Shown one piece after another: positions 42,727 to 51,850 of a stretch of DNA of 56,016 bases. Origin of the DNA: an uncultured Pseudomonadota bacterium. GTDB lineage: Bacteria; Myxococcota_A; UBA796; JAFGLY01. The position numbers were made by a program, and so were the translations under genes. Where the stretch lies: assembly GCA_937912125.1 (NCBI GenBank), contig CALDOK010000124.1, positions 1 through 56,016 on the forward strand. The letters run 5' to 3'. The notes under the pieces are model-generated. The model was not told where the DNA came from. It saw nothing but the letters and a program-made list of their open reading frames with translations, and did no database searches. Within the stretch, counting starts at the first letter, position 1, and each line of letters opens with the position of its first letter.

Positions 42727-44112
42727 ATGAGCACTCTCAACGACTTCACCATCGGCCAGCTCACCCACCTGCACCGCGGCAAGGTCCGCGAGCTCTACGC
42801 GGCTGGGCCCGACGAGCTCTTGATCATCGCCACGGATCGCCTCTCTGCCTTCGACAGCGTACTTGACACCCCCATCCCCGGTAAGGGCGCGGTGTTGTCC
42901 TCCCTGGCGGCCTGGTGGTTCGAGCACACCGCCGACATCATCCCCAACCACCTGCTGCGGGTGGTGGACCCCTCGGCCTGCCTGGTGCGCCGCTGCGAGC
43001 CCATCAAGATCGAGGTCGTGGTGCGGGGCTACCTGTGCGGCTCCATGTGGCGGCGCTACCGCGACGGTGAGCGCAGCTTCGAGGGCCACACCCTGCCCGA
43101 TGGGCTCAGCGAGAACGCCCGGCTGGAACACCCCATCGTCACCCCCACCACCAAGGAGAAGGTGGATCGCCCCATCTCCCCCGCGGCCATCGTCAGCGAA
43201 GGCTGGACCACCCAGTCCCTGTACGAGCGCATGGAGCACACCGCGCTGGCCCTGTTCGAGCGGGGCACCCGCGTCCTGGGGGACAAGGGCATCATCCTGG
43301 TGGACACCAAGTACGAGTTTGGCCTGCTGGCGGGCCAGCTGGTGCTCATCGACGAGATCCACACCCCCGACTCCTCCCGCTTCTGGCCCGCGGCTTCCTG
43401 GAACGCCGATCCCGCCAACGCTGTGCAGCTCGACAAGGAGTTCGTGCGCAAGTGGTTGATGGCGAACAGGGTCGACGGCGTGGTGCCCAGGGCGCTGCCC
43501 CCCGCGGTCATCCAGGAGACCACCCAGCGCTACCGCGAGATCTACGAGCTCATCACCGGCAAGCCGGCGCCGGCCCTGCCCCGCGAGGCCACCAGCCGCC
43601 TGTACCGCAACCTGGTCAACCAAGGCGTCATCCGCGAAGGCTACGTGGTGATCCTGATGGGATCGCCCGTGGACGAGGCCCACTGCCTCAAGATCAAGAC
43701 CATCGTCGAGCGCTACGACATCGCCTGTCACATGCGGGTGGTCAGCGCCCACAAGAACGGCGAGCGAATCCTCGAGATGGCCGACTTCTACAACCACGCC
43801 ATCGAGCCGGGCTCCGCGGTGGCCGTGGCCGGGCTCTCCAACGGCCTGGGCGGCGCCCTGGCCGCCAACTTCGCCCTGCCTGTCACCAGCTCGCCGCCCT
43901 TCGCGGACAAGATGGACATGCTCATCAACATCAACTCCTCCTTGATGTTGCCCTCGAAGACCCCGGCGGGCACCGTGGTGCGCCCTGAGTCCGCGGCCAT
44001 GCTGTCCCTTCGCAACCTCAACCTCCCCAGCCTCAAGCGGCGCTTCATCCGGGAGATCAACGAAGTCAAGGCCGACCTGATCGCCAAGGACGCCGACTTC
44101 CGGGAGCGCTAG
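42727..44112 (+). CDS. purCE: PAICS-type fusion: SAICAR synthetase plus class II AIR carboxylase
   Basis: A 461-residue bifunctional protein. Residues 1 to about 295 are SAICAR synthetase (H-R-G-K-V-R-E-L-Y, T-D-R-L-S-A-F-D, V-V-R-G-Y-L-C-G-S). From about 305 comes a PurE domain: V-I-L-M-G-S-P-V-D-E-A-H-C, V-S-A-H-K (His342) and A-G-L-S-N-G-L-G-G with S-S-P-P. The S-N-G-L-G and P-P signatures are those of class II PurE, as in animal PAICS, which carboxylates AIR directly with CO2. Class I PurE, which needs PurK, has A-G-x-A-A-H-L-P-G instead. No purK is found in the operon, consistent with this. Domain order is the same as in animals. Confidence 0.92.
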   Translation: MSTLNDFTIGQLTHLHRGKVRELYAAGPDELLIIATDRLSAFDSVLDTPIPGKGAVLSSLAAWWFEHTADIIPNHLLRVVDPSACLVRRCEPIKIEVVVRGYLCGSMWRRYRDGERSFEGHTLPDGLSENARLEHPIVTPTTKEKVDRPISPAAIVSEGWTTQSLYERMEHTALALFERGTRVLGDKGIILVDTKYEFGLLAGQLVLIDEIHTPDSSRFWPAASWNADPANAVQLDKEFVRKWLMANRVDGVVPRALPPAVIQETTQRYREIYELITGKPAPALPREATSRLYRNLVNQGVIREGYVVILMGSPVDEAHCLKIKTIVERYDIACHMRVVSAHKNGERILEMADFYNHAIEPGSAVAVAGLSNGLGGALAANFALPVTSSPPFADKMDMLININSSLMLPSKTPAGTVVRPESAAMLSLRNLNLPSLKRRFIREINEVKADLIAKDADFRER

Positions 44113-44113
44113 C

Positions 44114-45472
44114 ATGGTCCCGATCTCCCCCCTGGACGGTCGCTACGGCGAGCGCCTCGCCGCCCTCGGAGCCTACTTCTCCGAGCCCGCCTTGGTGGGA
44201 GCCCGGGTGCGGGTGGAGCTGCGCTACCTGCGCCTGCTGCACGCCCGTGGCCTGTTCCCGCCCTTGTCCAGCGCCGAGCAGGCGCGGTTCCAGGATGCCC
44301 TCGAGGACTTCCAGGACGCGGACCTTGCGCGGGTCAAGGCCATCGAGGCGGTCACTCGCCACGACGTCAAGGCGGTGGAGATCTTCCTGCGTGAGAAGCT
44401 GCAGCTGCAGCGCCCCCAGGCCATCCACTTCGGGCTCACCTCCGAGGATGTCTCCAACCTGGCCTGGTCCAGCTTGTTCCGCGGCTACCTGCACGATCAT
44501 CAGCTGCCCCTGCTCGACCGGCTGCTGGCTCGGCTCGCCGACCTGGCCGAGCGCTGGCGTGACGTCCCCTTCCCCTCCCACACCCACGGCCAGCCCGCCT
44601 CCCCCACCACCGCTGGCAAGGAGCTGGCGGTCTTCGCTGGCCGCCTGCTGCGGCTGCGGCGGCAGCTGGCCGGCTTCCGCTTCCTGGGCAAGCTGGCCGG
44701 AGCCACGGGCAACTACTCCGCCATGGTGGCGGCCTTCCCCGAGCACGACTGGGTAGATCTGGCCCAGACCCTGGCGGCCGAGCTGGGCCTGGACCACAAC
44801 CCCCTGACCACCCAGGTCGAAGATCACGACACCTGGGCCCGCTGGTTCGACCTCACCCGCGGCCTCAACAACGTGATCATCGACCTGAACCGCGATCTGT
44901 GGGCCTACATCAGCCGCGACCTGTACCGCCAGCGTAAGGCTCCGGGTCAGGTGGGCAGCTCCACGATGCCCCACAAGGTCAACCCCATCAACTTCGAGAA
45001 CTCCGAGGGCAACCTCGAGCTCTCCAACGCGCTGCTCACCCTGCTGTCCGACAAGCTCTGCCGCTCCCGCATGCAGCGGGATCTGAGCGACAGCACCGTG
45101 CAGCGCAACGTCGGCGTGGCCATGGGCCATGCCCACCTGGCCTGGCTCGAGTGCCTGCGAGGCCTGGACCGCATCGAGCTCGACCCCGCCGCCTGCGCCC
45201 GCACCCTCGAGGCCCACCCCGAGCTGCTGGGCGAGCCCATCCAGACCATCCTGAAGGTCGAGGGCGTGCCCGACCCCTACGAGCTGCTGCGAGAACACAC
45301 CCAAGGCCAGGCCGTCACCCACGCCAGCCTGATGGCCATGGTCGCGGGGCTCGACATCAGCGCTGGCGCCCGCGCCCGCATCCAGGCCCTGACCGTCGGT
45401 GGCTATGTCGGGCTGGCCCCCCAGCTTGCGGACCGCATCATCGCAGCGGTCCGCGAGGAGATCGCGCCATGA
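44114..45472 (+). CDS. purB: adenylosuccinate lyase
   Basis: A 452-residue member of the fumarase/aspartase superfamily that acts twice, on SAICAR and on adenylosuccinate. S-P-L-D-G-R-Y at the start, T-S-E-D-V-S-N-L, H-T-H-G-Q-P-A-S-P and the flexible signature loop G-S-S-T-M-P-H-K-V-N-P (Ser282/Ser283) are of the longer E. coli type. It starts one base after the purCE stop and overlaps purD by four bases. Confidence 0.95.
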   Translation: MVPISPLDGRYGERLAALGAYFSEPALVGARVRVELRYLRLLHARGLFPPLSSAEQARFQDALEDFQDADLARVKAIEAVTRHDVKAVEIFLREKLQLQRPQAIHFGLTSEDVSNLAWSSLFRGYLHDHQLPLLDRLLARLADLAERWRDVPFPSHTHGQPASPTTAGKELAVFAGRLLRLRRQLAGFRFLGKLAGATGNYSAMVAAFPEHDWVDLAQTLAAELGLDHNPLTTQVEDHDTWARWFDLTRGLNNVIIDLNRDLWAYISRDLYRQRKAPGQVGSSTMPHKVNPINFENSEGNLELSNALLTLLSDKLCRSRMQRDLSDSTVQRNVGVAMGHAHLAWLECLRGLDRIELDPAACARTLEAHPELLGEPIQTILKVEGVPDPYELLREHTQGQAVTHASLMAMVAGLDISAGARARIQALTVGGYVGLAPQLADRIIAAVREEIAP

Positions 45473-46722
45473 ACATCGCTGTCCTCGGCTCTGGTGGCCG
45501 CGAGCATGCCCTGGCCTGGAAGCTGGCCCAGAGCCCCATGGCGGGCCAGGTCTACGTCATGCCCGGCAACGGCGGCACCGCTCCGAACGTGCCGGTCGAT
45601 CCCATGGACTTCGACGCCGTGGGCCGCGCCTGTCGCGAGCGCGGCGTGGAGCTGCTGGTGGTGGGCCCCGAGGACCCCCTGGCTGCGGGCATCGCCGACC
45701 ACTTCGCCGGCTCGGACATCCGCGTCTTCGGCCCCTGTGCGGCCGGCGCGCGCCTCGAGGGGTCCAAGGCCTACGCCAAGGACTTCATGCAGCGCCACGG
45801 GGTGGCCACGGCCGCCTATCGTCACTTCGTGGGGCCAGCGGCTGCCCGGGCCTATGTCGAGCAGAACGGCGGGTACTGCGTGGTGAAGTTCGACGGCCTG
45901 GCCGCGGGCAAGGGCGTGTTCGTCTGCGACGACCTGCCCCAGGCCATCGAGGCCCTGGCCGAGCTGGAGCGCCGCTACGGCGCCGACGCCTGCACCGTGG
46001 TCGAGGAGCGCCTGCTGGGCAACGAGATCTCCATCCTGGGCCTCACCGACGGCCGCGCCATCGCGCTGCTGCAGCCCTCCCAGGACCACAAGCAGCTGCT
46101 CGACGGCGATCGCGGCCCCAACACCGGCGGCATGGGCGCCTTCTGCCCGGTGCCTGCCTTCGATCTGGCCATGCTCGAGCAGGTGCGGGCCGCCGTGGTG
46201 GAGCCCACGCTGCAGGGCCTGCGGGCCGAGGGTATCGACTACCGCGGGGTGATCTACTTCGGGATCATGATGTGCGCCGACGGCCCCAAGCTGCTCGAGT
46301 ACAACGTGCGGCTGGGAGACCCCGAGACCGAAGCCGTGCTGCCCGCCCTGGCCAGCGATCTGCTGGAGCTGATGCTGGCCTGCCTGGACGGCAGCGTGAT
46401 GCTGTGTACCCCCCAGTTCCGGCCCGGCTACGTGGTGGATCTGGTGCTGGCGTCCGGCGGCTACCCGGGCAGCTATCCCAAGGGCATGGCGATCTCCGGC
46501 CTGGATGACACAGCCCCGGATGTGTTGGTCTTCCATGCAGGCACACGCCGGGATGCGCAAGGCCAGCTGGTCAGCTCCGGCGGTCGGGTGCTCAACGTGG
46601 TTGCCCGGGGTGACACCCTCGACGCGGCCATCGCCCGCGCCTACGCCGCGGCAGACCGCATCCACTTCGACGGGGTCACCACCCGAGGCGACATCGGCCG
46701 CCGGGAGTGGATCCGCGGATGA
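45469..46722 (+). CDS. purD: phosphoribosylamine-glycine ligase
   Basis: A 417-residue ATP-grasp enzyme making glycinamide ribonucleotide, of normal length. The N domain shows V-L-G-S-G-G-R-E-H-A-L, and the ATP-grasp part V-K-F-D-G-L-A-A-G-K-G-V, G-P-N-T-G-G-M-G-A-F and E-Y-N-V-R-L-G-D-P-E-T. ATG 45469 overlaps the purB stop (ATGA); the longer open frame upstream is a shadow inside purB. It overlaps purN by four bases. Confidence 0.95.
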   Translation: MNIAVLGSGGREHALAWKLAQSPMAGQVYVMPGNGGTAPNVPVDPMDFDAVGRACRERGVELLVVGPEDPLAAGIADHFAGSDIRVFGPCAAGARLEGSKAYAKDFMQRHGVATAAYRHFVGPAAARAYVEQNGGYCVVKFDGLAAGKGVFVCDDLPQAIEALAELERRYGADACTVVEERLLGNEISILGLTDGRAIALLQPSQDHKQLLDGDRGPNTGGMGAFCPVPAFDLAMLEQVRAAVVEPTLQGLRAEGIDYRGVIYFGIMMCADGPKLLEYNVRLGDPETEAVLPALASDLLELMLACLDGSVMLCTPQFRPGYVVDLVLASGGYPGSYPKGMAISGLDDTAPDVLVFHAGTRRDAQGQLVSSGGRVLNVVARGDTLDAAIARAYAAADRIHFDGVTTRGDIGRREWIRG

Positions 46723-47318
46723 ACAAGCAGCGCATCGCCATCCTGCTGTCGGGCCGCGGCTCGAACATGGTCGCCCTGGCCCACCAGGCCCGCGATGGCC
46801 TGCTGGCCGAGCGCGCCGAGATCGTCTTGGTGGCCTCCAACAAGCCCGAGGCCGCCGGGCTGAGCAAGGCCCGGGAGCTGGGGCTGGCCACCGCGTCCAT
46901 CCCCTCCAAGGGCAAGCGCCGCGCGGAGTTCGACGCCGAGCTGCTCGCGCTGCTCGAGCCCTTCGCCCCCGACTGGATCGTGCTGGCTGGCTACATGCGG
47001 ATCCTCACGCCGCAGGTGGTCCGCCGATACCCTGGGCGGATCGTCAACATCCACCCTGCCGACACCCGCGAGCACCAGGGCCTGCACGGCTACGACTGGG
47101 CCTGGGAGAGCAAGCTGCAGAGCACCAGGATCACGGTCCACCTGGTGGACGAGGGGCTGGACACAGGCCCCATCTTGGCGCAGCGAGCTGTGGACCTGCA
47201 CGGATGCACGAGCCTCGAGCAGGTGGAGCAGCGCGGCCTGGCGGTCGAGCATGGCTTCTACGCCGAGGTCCTGGACACACTGTTCGAGGGCGCCGCACAG
47301 GCGCCAGGGAGCGCCTAG
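46719..47318 (+). CDS. purN: GAR transformylase
   Basis: A 199-residue formyl-tetrahydrofolate-dependent transformylase making FGAR. It has I-L-L-S-G-R-G-S-N at the N-terminus, I-V-N-I-H-P with the catalytic Asn/His, and V-D-E-G-L-D-T-G-P-I-L with the catalytic Asp. The loop after N-I-H-P-A-D-T (E-H-Q-G-L-H-G-Y) differs from the usual P-S-L-L-P-x-F-x-G-L-H. ATG 46719 overlaps the purD stop; purF begins one base after its own stop. Confidence 0.92.
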   Translation: MNKQRIAILLSGRGSNMVALAHQARDGLLAERAEIVLVASNKPEAAGLSKARELGLATASIPSKGKRRAEFDAELLALLEPFAPDWIVLAGYMRILTPQVVRRYPGRIVNIHPADTREHQGLHGYDWAWESKLQSTRITVHLVDEGLDTGPILAQRAVDLHGCTSLEQVEQRGLAVEHGFYAEVLDTLFEGAAQAPGSA

Positions 47319-47319
47319 C

Positions 47320-48753
47320 ATGTGCGGAATCATCGGGATCGCTGGTCAGCACGACGTCTTCCCCGAGCTGCACGCGGGCCTGCTGGCCTTGCAGCACCGG
47401 GGCCAGGACGCCGCGGGCATCGTCACCTTCAACAACACCTTCAAGATGAAGAAGGGCCTGGGGCTGGTCAGCACGGTCTTCGCCGAGCGGCATGTGCCGC
47501 GGCTGGCGGGGCCCATGGGCCTGGGCCACGTGCGCTACGCCACCCAGGGCTCCAACGAAGAGCTCGACGCCCAGCCCATGGCGGTGAACTACCCCCTCGG
47601 CGTGGCCATGGTGCACAACGGCAACGTCACCAACTTCGGGCAGCTGCGCCGCAGCCTGTACCAGGAGAACCACCGGCTGGTGCAGACCACCTGTGACGTC
47701 GAGCTCATCCTCTACGCCCTGGCCGCCGAGCTCGAGACCAAGAACCTCTCCCGCATCTCGGTGGACGAGATCTTCGAGTGTGTCGCCGCGGTGCAGCGCA
47801 AGGTGCAGGGCGCCTACTCGGTCATCGCCATGATCGCGAACGTGGGCATGGTGGCCTTCACCGACCCCCGCGGCATCCGTCCCATGGTCATGGGGCAGCG
47901 CTTCGACGACGAAGGTCCCGCCTACATCTTCGCCTCCGAGACCAACGTCTTCGACTACCTGGGCTTCGAGCGGCTGCGGGACGTGCAAGCGGGCGAGGCC
48001 GTGTTCGTGGACATGGAGCGCCAGGTCCACACCCGCATCTGCGAGCGCGCGAAGCCCGCGTTCTGCGTCTTCGAGTACATCTACTTCGCCCTCGAAGACT
48101 CCGTGCTGCACGGCCGCACCGTGGCCGGCGAGCGGGTGCGCATGTCCCGCCCCCTGGCCGCTACCTTCGCCAAGTCGGGGCTCGCGCCCGACATCGTCAT
48201 CGACGTGCCCTCCTCGGCCTACTTCTTCGCCTCGGGCATGGCCGAGAGCCTCGAGGCGCCCTACCGGCGTGGGCTGGTCAAGAACCCCCACATGGGCCGT
48301 AGCTTCATCAACCCCACCCAGGAAGCCCGCGAGCGCACGGTCCGCCAGAAGCTCAACCCCATCAAGGACGTCATCGCGGGCAAGAAGATCGCCGTGGTGG
48401 ACGACTCCATCGTGCGAGGCACCACCGCGCGCCACCTGGTGCGCATGCTCAAGGACGCCGGCGCGGCCGAGGTCTACTTCGTCTCGGCCTCACCCCCCTT
48501 CGTACACCCCTGCGTGTACGGCATCGACATGTCCATCAAGCGCGAGATGATCGCGGCCAACTACTCGGTCAAGCAGATCGCCCGCTACATGGGCGCTGAC
48601 GCCGTGGTGTACCAGCAGCTCGAGGATCTCCAGGCCCTGTATTCGGACCTGCCCTGCTGCTTCGCCTGCTTCTCGGGCGTCTACCCCACAGAGCTGTCCG
48701 ACCGCGACCTCGAGGAGCTCGAGCAGGAGAGGGTATGCTCCAAGAACAAGTAG
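47320..48753 (+). CDS. purF: amidophosphoribosyltransferase
   Basis: A 477-residue enzyme for the committed purine step, making phosphoribosylamine from PRPP and glutamine. Met is followed directly by the nucleophile in C-G-I-I-G-I, so there is no long propeptide. The PRPP loop is V-V-D-D-S-I-V-R-G-T-T. Cys in A-F-C-V-F-E-Y-I-Y-F, H-P-C-V-Y-G-I-D and C-C-F-A-C-F-S-G suggest the [4Fe-4S] cluster of the Bacillus-type enzyme. ATG 47320 is the only start giving the N-terminal Cys. It overlaps guaA by 19 bases. Confidence 0.95.
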   Translation: MCGIIGIAGQHDVFPELHAGLLALQHRGQDAAGIVTFNNTFKMKKGLGLVSTVFAERHVPRLAGPMGLGHVRYATQGSNEELDAQPMAVNYPLGVAMVHNGNVTNFGQLRRSLYQENHRLVQTTCDVELILYALAAELETKNLSRISVDEIFECVAAVQRKVQGAYSVIAMIANVGMVAFTDPRGIRPMVMGQRFDDEGPAYIFASETNVFDYLGFERLRDVQAGEAVFVDMERQVHTRICERAKPAFCVFEYIYFALEDSVLHGRTVAGERVRMSRPLAATFAKSGLAPDIVIDVPSSAYFFASGMAESLEAPYRRGLVKNPHMGRSFINPTQEARERTVRQKLNPIKDVIAGKKIAVVDDSIVRGTTARHLVRMLKDAGAAEVYFVSASPPFVHPCVYGIDMSIKREMIAANYSVKQIARYMGADAVVYQQLEDLQALYSDLPCCFACFSGVYPTELSDRDLEELEQERVCSKNK

Positions 48754-50546
48754 AGACCGTCGTCATCCTGGACTACGGCGGCCAGTACACCCACCTGATC
48801 GCCAAGGCCGTGCGCGGCCTGGGGGTCTACAGCCGCATCGAGCAGCCTGAGAGCTTCCAGCCCGGCGAGCCCAACGTGGTGGGCATCATCCTGTCGGGGG
48901 GGCCCAGCTCCGTCTACGAGCCCGGCGCTCCCGCGCTGCACTTCGATCCCATGGCGGTCCAGGTGCCCATCCTGGGCCTGTGCTACGGGCACCAGCTGCT
49001 GGCGCGGGCCGTAGGTGGCGAGGTCCACGGCGAAGGCGAGGGCGAGTACGGTCTGGCCGAGGCCCACTGCACCACCGACGCCACCCTGTTCCAGGGGCTC
49101 AGCCCGGTCCAGACCGTGTGGATGAGCCACCGGGACCGGGTCACCGACCTGCCCGCTGGCTGGAAGGTGACCGCCTCGTCCCCAACCCTCGCCGTCGCCG
49201 CCTTCGAGTCCCCCGACCGCCGCATCTTCGGGCTGCAGTTCCACCCCGAGGTCAGCCACACGGTCTACGGCGAAGCCATCCTGGACAACTTCCTGTCCCG
49301 CTGCACCCAGCGTCGAGACTGGGACCCGGGCAGCTACACCGAGCTGCTGGCGCGCCAGGCCCGCGAGCAGGTGGGCGACCGCGACGTGTTCCTGCTGGTC
49401 AGCGGCGGGGTCGACTCCCTGGTCACCCTGGCCCTGCTCATCCGGGCCCTCGGGCCGGATCGGGTGCACTCCCTGCACGTGGACACCGGCTTCATGCGCC
49501 TGGGCGAGTCCTCGGAGATCATGGAGTTCCTGGCGGGGCTGGGCTTCACCAACCTGCGCCTGGCCCAGGCCGAGGCCCGCTTCCTGGGTGAGCTCGAGGG
49601 CGTAGTGGAGCCCGAGCAGAAGCGTCACATCATCGGCCGGCTGTTCGTGGACGTGGTGAACGACGAGGTCAAGGCCCTGGATCTGGGCGCCGACTGGCTG
49701 CTGGCCCAGGGCACCATCTACCCGGACAGCATCGAGTCCGGCGCTACCGACAAGGCAGCCACCATCAAGACCCACCACAACCGGGTCAGCGAGATCCAGG
49801 CGCTCATCGACGCCGGGCGAGTGGTGGAGCCCCTGCTGGATCTGTACAAGCACGAGGTGCGCGACGTGGGCCGCGAGCTGGGCTTGCCCGACCGCCTGGT
49901 GGACCGCCACCCCTTCCCCGGCCCGGCCCTGGCCATCCGCGCCCTGTGCACCGACCAGGCCTCGCCACCCGCTGGCTACGATGCCGACACGGCCGAGCTC
50001 TCGGCCATCGCCGCCCGCCACGGCATGCGCGCGGCGGTGCTGCCCGTGCGCTCGGTGGGGGTCCAGGGCGACTCCCGCACCTACGAGCACCCCGCGGCCC
50101 TGTGGTACCCCGACGACCGAGCTCCCGACTGGGCCGCCATCCAGGCCTGCGCCGCCGAGCTGGTCAACCGCTTCCGCAGCCTCAACCGGGCCGTGTTCGT
50201 ACCCGGCGGGCACGATCCCCGTCCCCTCACCCTCAGGCCGAGCTTCCTCACCCGGCCAGCCATGGACCTGCTGCGCCAGGTGGATCACGTGGCCCACCAG
50301 CTCACCGTGGGCTGCCTGCAGATCTGGCAGATGCCCGTGGTGGCGCTGCCCCTGTTCGACGGCGCTGGCGATCAGGCCTTCGTCCTGCGCCCGGTGTGTT
50401 CCCGCGACGCCATGACCGCGGACTTCTACCGCATGGAGCCCGGGCTGCTGGCCCAGGTGGTGGCCGCCGTGGGCGCCATCGACGGCGCCGGGATGCTCCT
50501 GTACGACGTCACCACCAAGCCTCCAGGTACCATCGAGTGGGAGTAG
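48735..50546 (+). CDS. guaA: GMP synthase, long (animal-like) form
   Basis: A 603-residue glutamine-hydrolysing GMP synthase. The amidotransferase has Cys83 in G-L-C-Y-G-H-Q and F-H-P-E-V. The ATP pyrophosphatase loop is S-G-G-V-D-S (223-228), followed by G-T-I-Y-P-D and H-P-F-P-G-P-A-L-A-I-R. Usual bacterial GuaA is about 520 residues. Here the dimerisation region is enlarged, with V-G-V-Q-G-D-S-R-T-Y, D-W-A-A-I, P-S-F-L-T, L-R-Q-V-D-H-V-A-H and Q-M-P-V-V, before the common end K-P-P-G-T-I-E-W-E. These blocks are those I know from animal GMPS (about 690 residues). Confidence 0.93.
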   Translation: MLQEQVETVVILDYGGQYTHLIAKAVRGLGVYSRIEQPESFQPGEPNVVGIILSGGPSSVYEPGAPALHFDPMAVQVPILGLCYGHQLLARAVGGEVHGEGEGEYGLAEAHCTTDATLFQGLSPVQTVWMSHRDRVTDLPAGWKVTASSPTLAVAAFESPDRRIFGLQFHPEVSHTVYGEAILDNFLSRCTQRRDWDPGSYTELLARQAREQVGDRDVFLLVSGGVDSLVTLALLIRALGPDRVHSLHVDTGFMRLGESSEIMEFLAGLGFTNLRLAQAEARFLGELEGVVEPEQKRHIIGRLFVDVVNDEVKALDLGADWLLAQGTIYPDSIESGATDKAATIKTHHNRVSEIQALIDAGRVVEPLLDLYKHEVRDVGRELGLPDRLVDRHPFPGPALAIRALCTDQASPPAGYDADTAELSAIAARHGMRAAVLPVRSVGVQGDSRTYEHPAALWYPDDRAPDWAAIQACAAELVNRFRSLNRAVFVPGGHDPRPLTLRPSFLTRPAMDLLRQVDHVAHQLTVGCLQIWQMPVVALPLFDGAGDQAFVLRPVCSRDAMTADFYRMEPGLLAQVVAAVGAIDGAGMLLYDVTTKPPGTIEWE

Positions 50547-50548
50547 GC

Positions 50549-51850
50549 ATGCGCATCGTCAACGCGCGCTGGCTCGACCCCCAGGGGTCCTGGATCGACG
50601 GGCTGATCGACGTGGTGCAGGGCCGCCTGCGCCTGCTGCCCGGCGCCCTGGCCCAGGCGGGTCCGGGTGATCTGGACGCCGCCGGCCAGCTCATCCTGCC
50701 CGGCTTCGTCGATCCCCACGTGCACCTGCGCGAGCCCGGCCAGGCCTACAAGGAAGGCATCGCCAACGGCACCCGCGCGGCCCTGGCGGGGGGTGTCACC
50801 ACCCTGCTGGACATGCCAAACAACGCGCCGCCCAGCTCCACCGCCCGGCGCCTCGACGCCAAGCGCGAGCGCTTCCGCCGCAAGAGCGCCACCCACTGGG
50901 GCCTGTTCATGCAGGCCACCCCGCGCCACAGCGACCCGGCCCTGGCGGCTCGGATCGCGCCCGGCATCTGCGGCCTCAAGGTCTACATGGCCAAGAGCTC
51001 GGCCCACCCAGGGGTCAACGATCCCGGGCAGCTCGAGGCCCTGTTCCGCGCCTGGCCCGTGGTGGCGATCCACGCCGAGGACGACACGTGTTTCTGTGAA
51101 GGCCCCTATGACATGCGTCGCATCGCCCACCACGTGCACCGCCCCCGAGGTTCCATCCGGGGCGCCCTGAGCAAGATCGAGTACGCCCTGCGCGCGCTGC
51201 CGCCTGTGGAGCGTCCTCGGGTGGTGATCCTCCACGCCGCCACCATCGACGAGGTGGCCTGGCTCACCCGCATGAAGGCCGACGGCTTCGACGTGTACGG
51301 CGAGACCTGCCCCCACTACCTGCTCTTCACTCACGAGGATCAGCTGGCCCGCGGGGGCTGGTTGAAGTGCAATCCCCCCATCCGCTCCGCCATGGACCGG
51401 GCCGCGCTGCAAGAAGGCCTGGTCAGCGGGGCCATCGACTTCCTGGCCACCGACCACGCCCCCCATGCCCCCGCCGAGAACGCCCTGCCCGACACGCCCC
51501 CCTCGGGCATCGCCGGCATCGAGTGGCTGTGGCCCCTGCTGCTGCATGCTCGCGACGCCGGCTGGGTGGGCGACGCCCAGCTCACCCGCATCGCCTGCGC
51601 GGGCGCCACCCGCTGCTACCGCATCGCCGACCGCGACGGCATCCGCGACGGCAACAGCGCTGATCTCGTGCTGGTCCAGCGCGCCCCCGACGAGCCCAAG
51701 GCCCCGGTGATCACACGCGCCGGCCTCGACCCCTTCGCCGATGTCCCCCTGGCCTGGCGCGTGCGCGCCACCCTGGTCAGCGGAGCCGTCGCCTACCTCA
51801 ACGGACACTTCACCGGGGCCCGCGGCGCCCAGGAGGTCTTCACCCCATGA
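50549..51850 (+). CDS. pyrC: dihydroorotase
   Basis: A 433-residue class I dihydroorotase, which cyclises carbamoyl aspartate. The metal site motif P-G-F-V-D-P-H-V-H-L-R-E-P-G (His57/His59), the carboxylated-Lys region G-L-K-V-Y-M-A-K and the late A-T-D-H-A-P-H-A are present. It may not depend on PyrB for activity, because these residues are complete, unlike in PyrC-like pseudo-enzymes. ATG 50549 lies two bases after guaA; an upstream open frame is a shadow within guaA. It overlaps pyrE by four bases. Confidence 0.94.
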   Translation: MRIVNARWLDPQGSWIDGLIDVVQGRLRLLPGALAQAGPGDLDAAGQLILPGFVDPHVHLREPGQAYKEGIANGTRAALAGGVTTLLDMPNNAPPSSTARRLDAKRERFRRKSATHWGLFMQATPRHSDPALAARIAPGICGLKVYMAKSSAHPGVNDPGQLEALFRAWPVVAIHAEDDTCFCEGPYDMRRIAHHVHRPRGSIRGALSKIEYALRALPPVERPRVVILHAATIDEVAWLTRMKADGFDVYGETCPHYLLFTHEDQLARGGWLKCNPPIRSAMDRAALQEGLVSGAIDFLATDHAPHAPAENALPDTPPSGIAGIEWLWPLLLHARDAGWVGDAQLTRIACAGATRCYRIADRDGIRDGNSADLVLVQRAPDEPKAPVITRAGLDPFADVPLAWRVRATLVSGAVAYLNGHFTGARGAQEVFTP

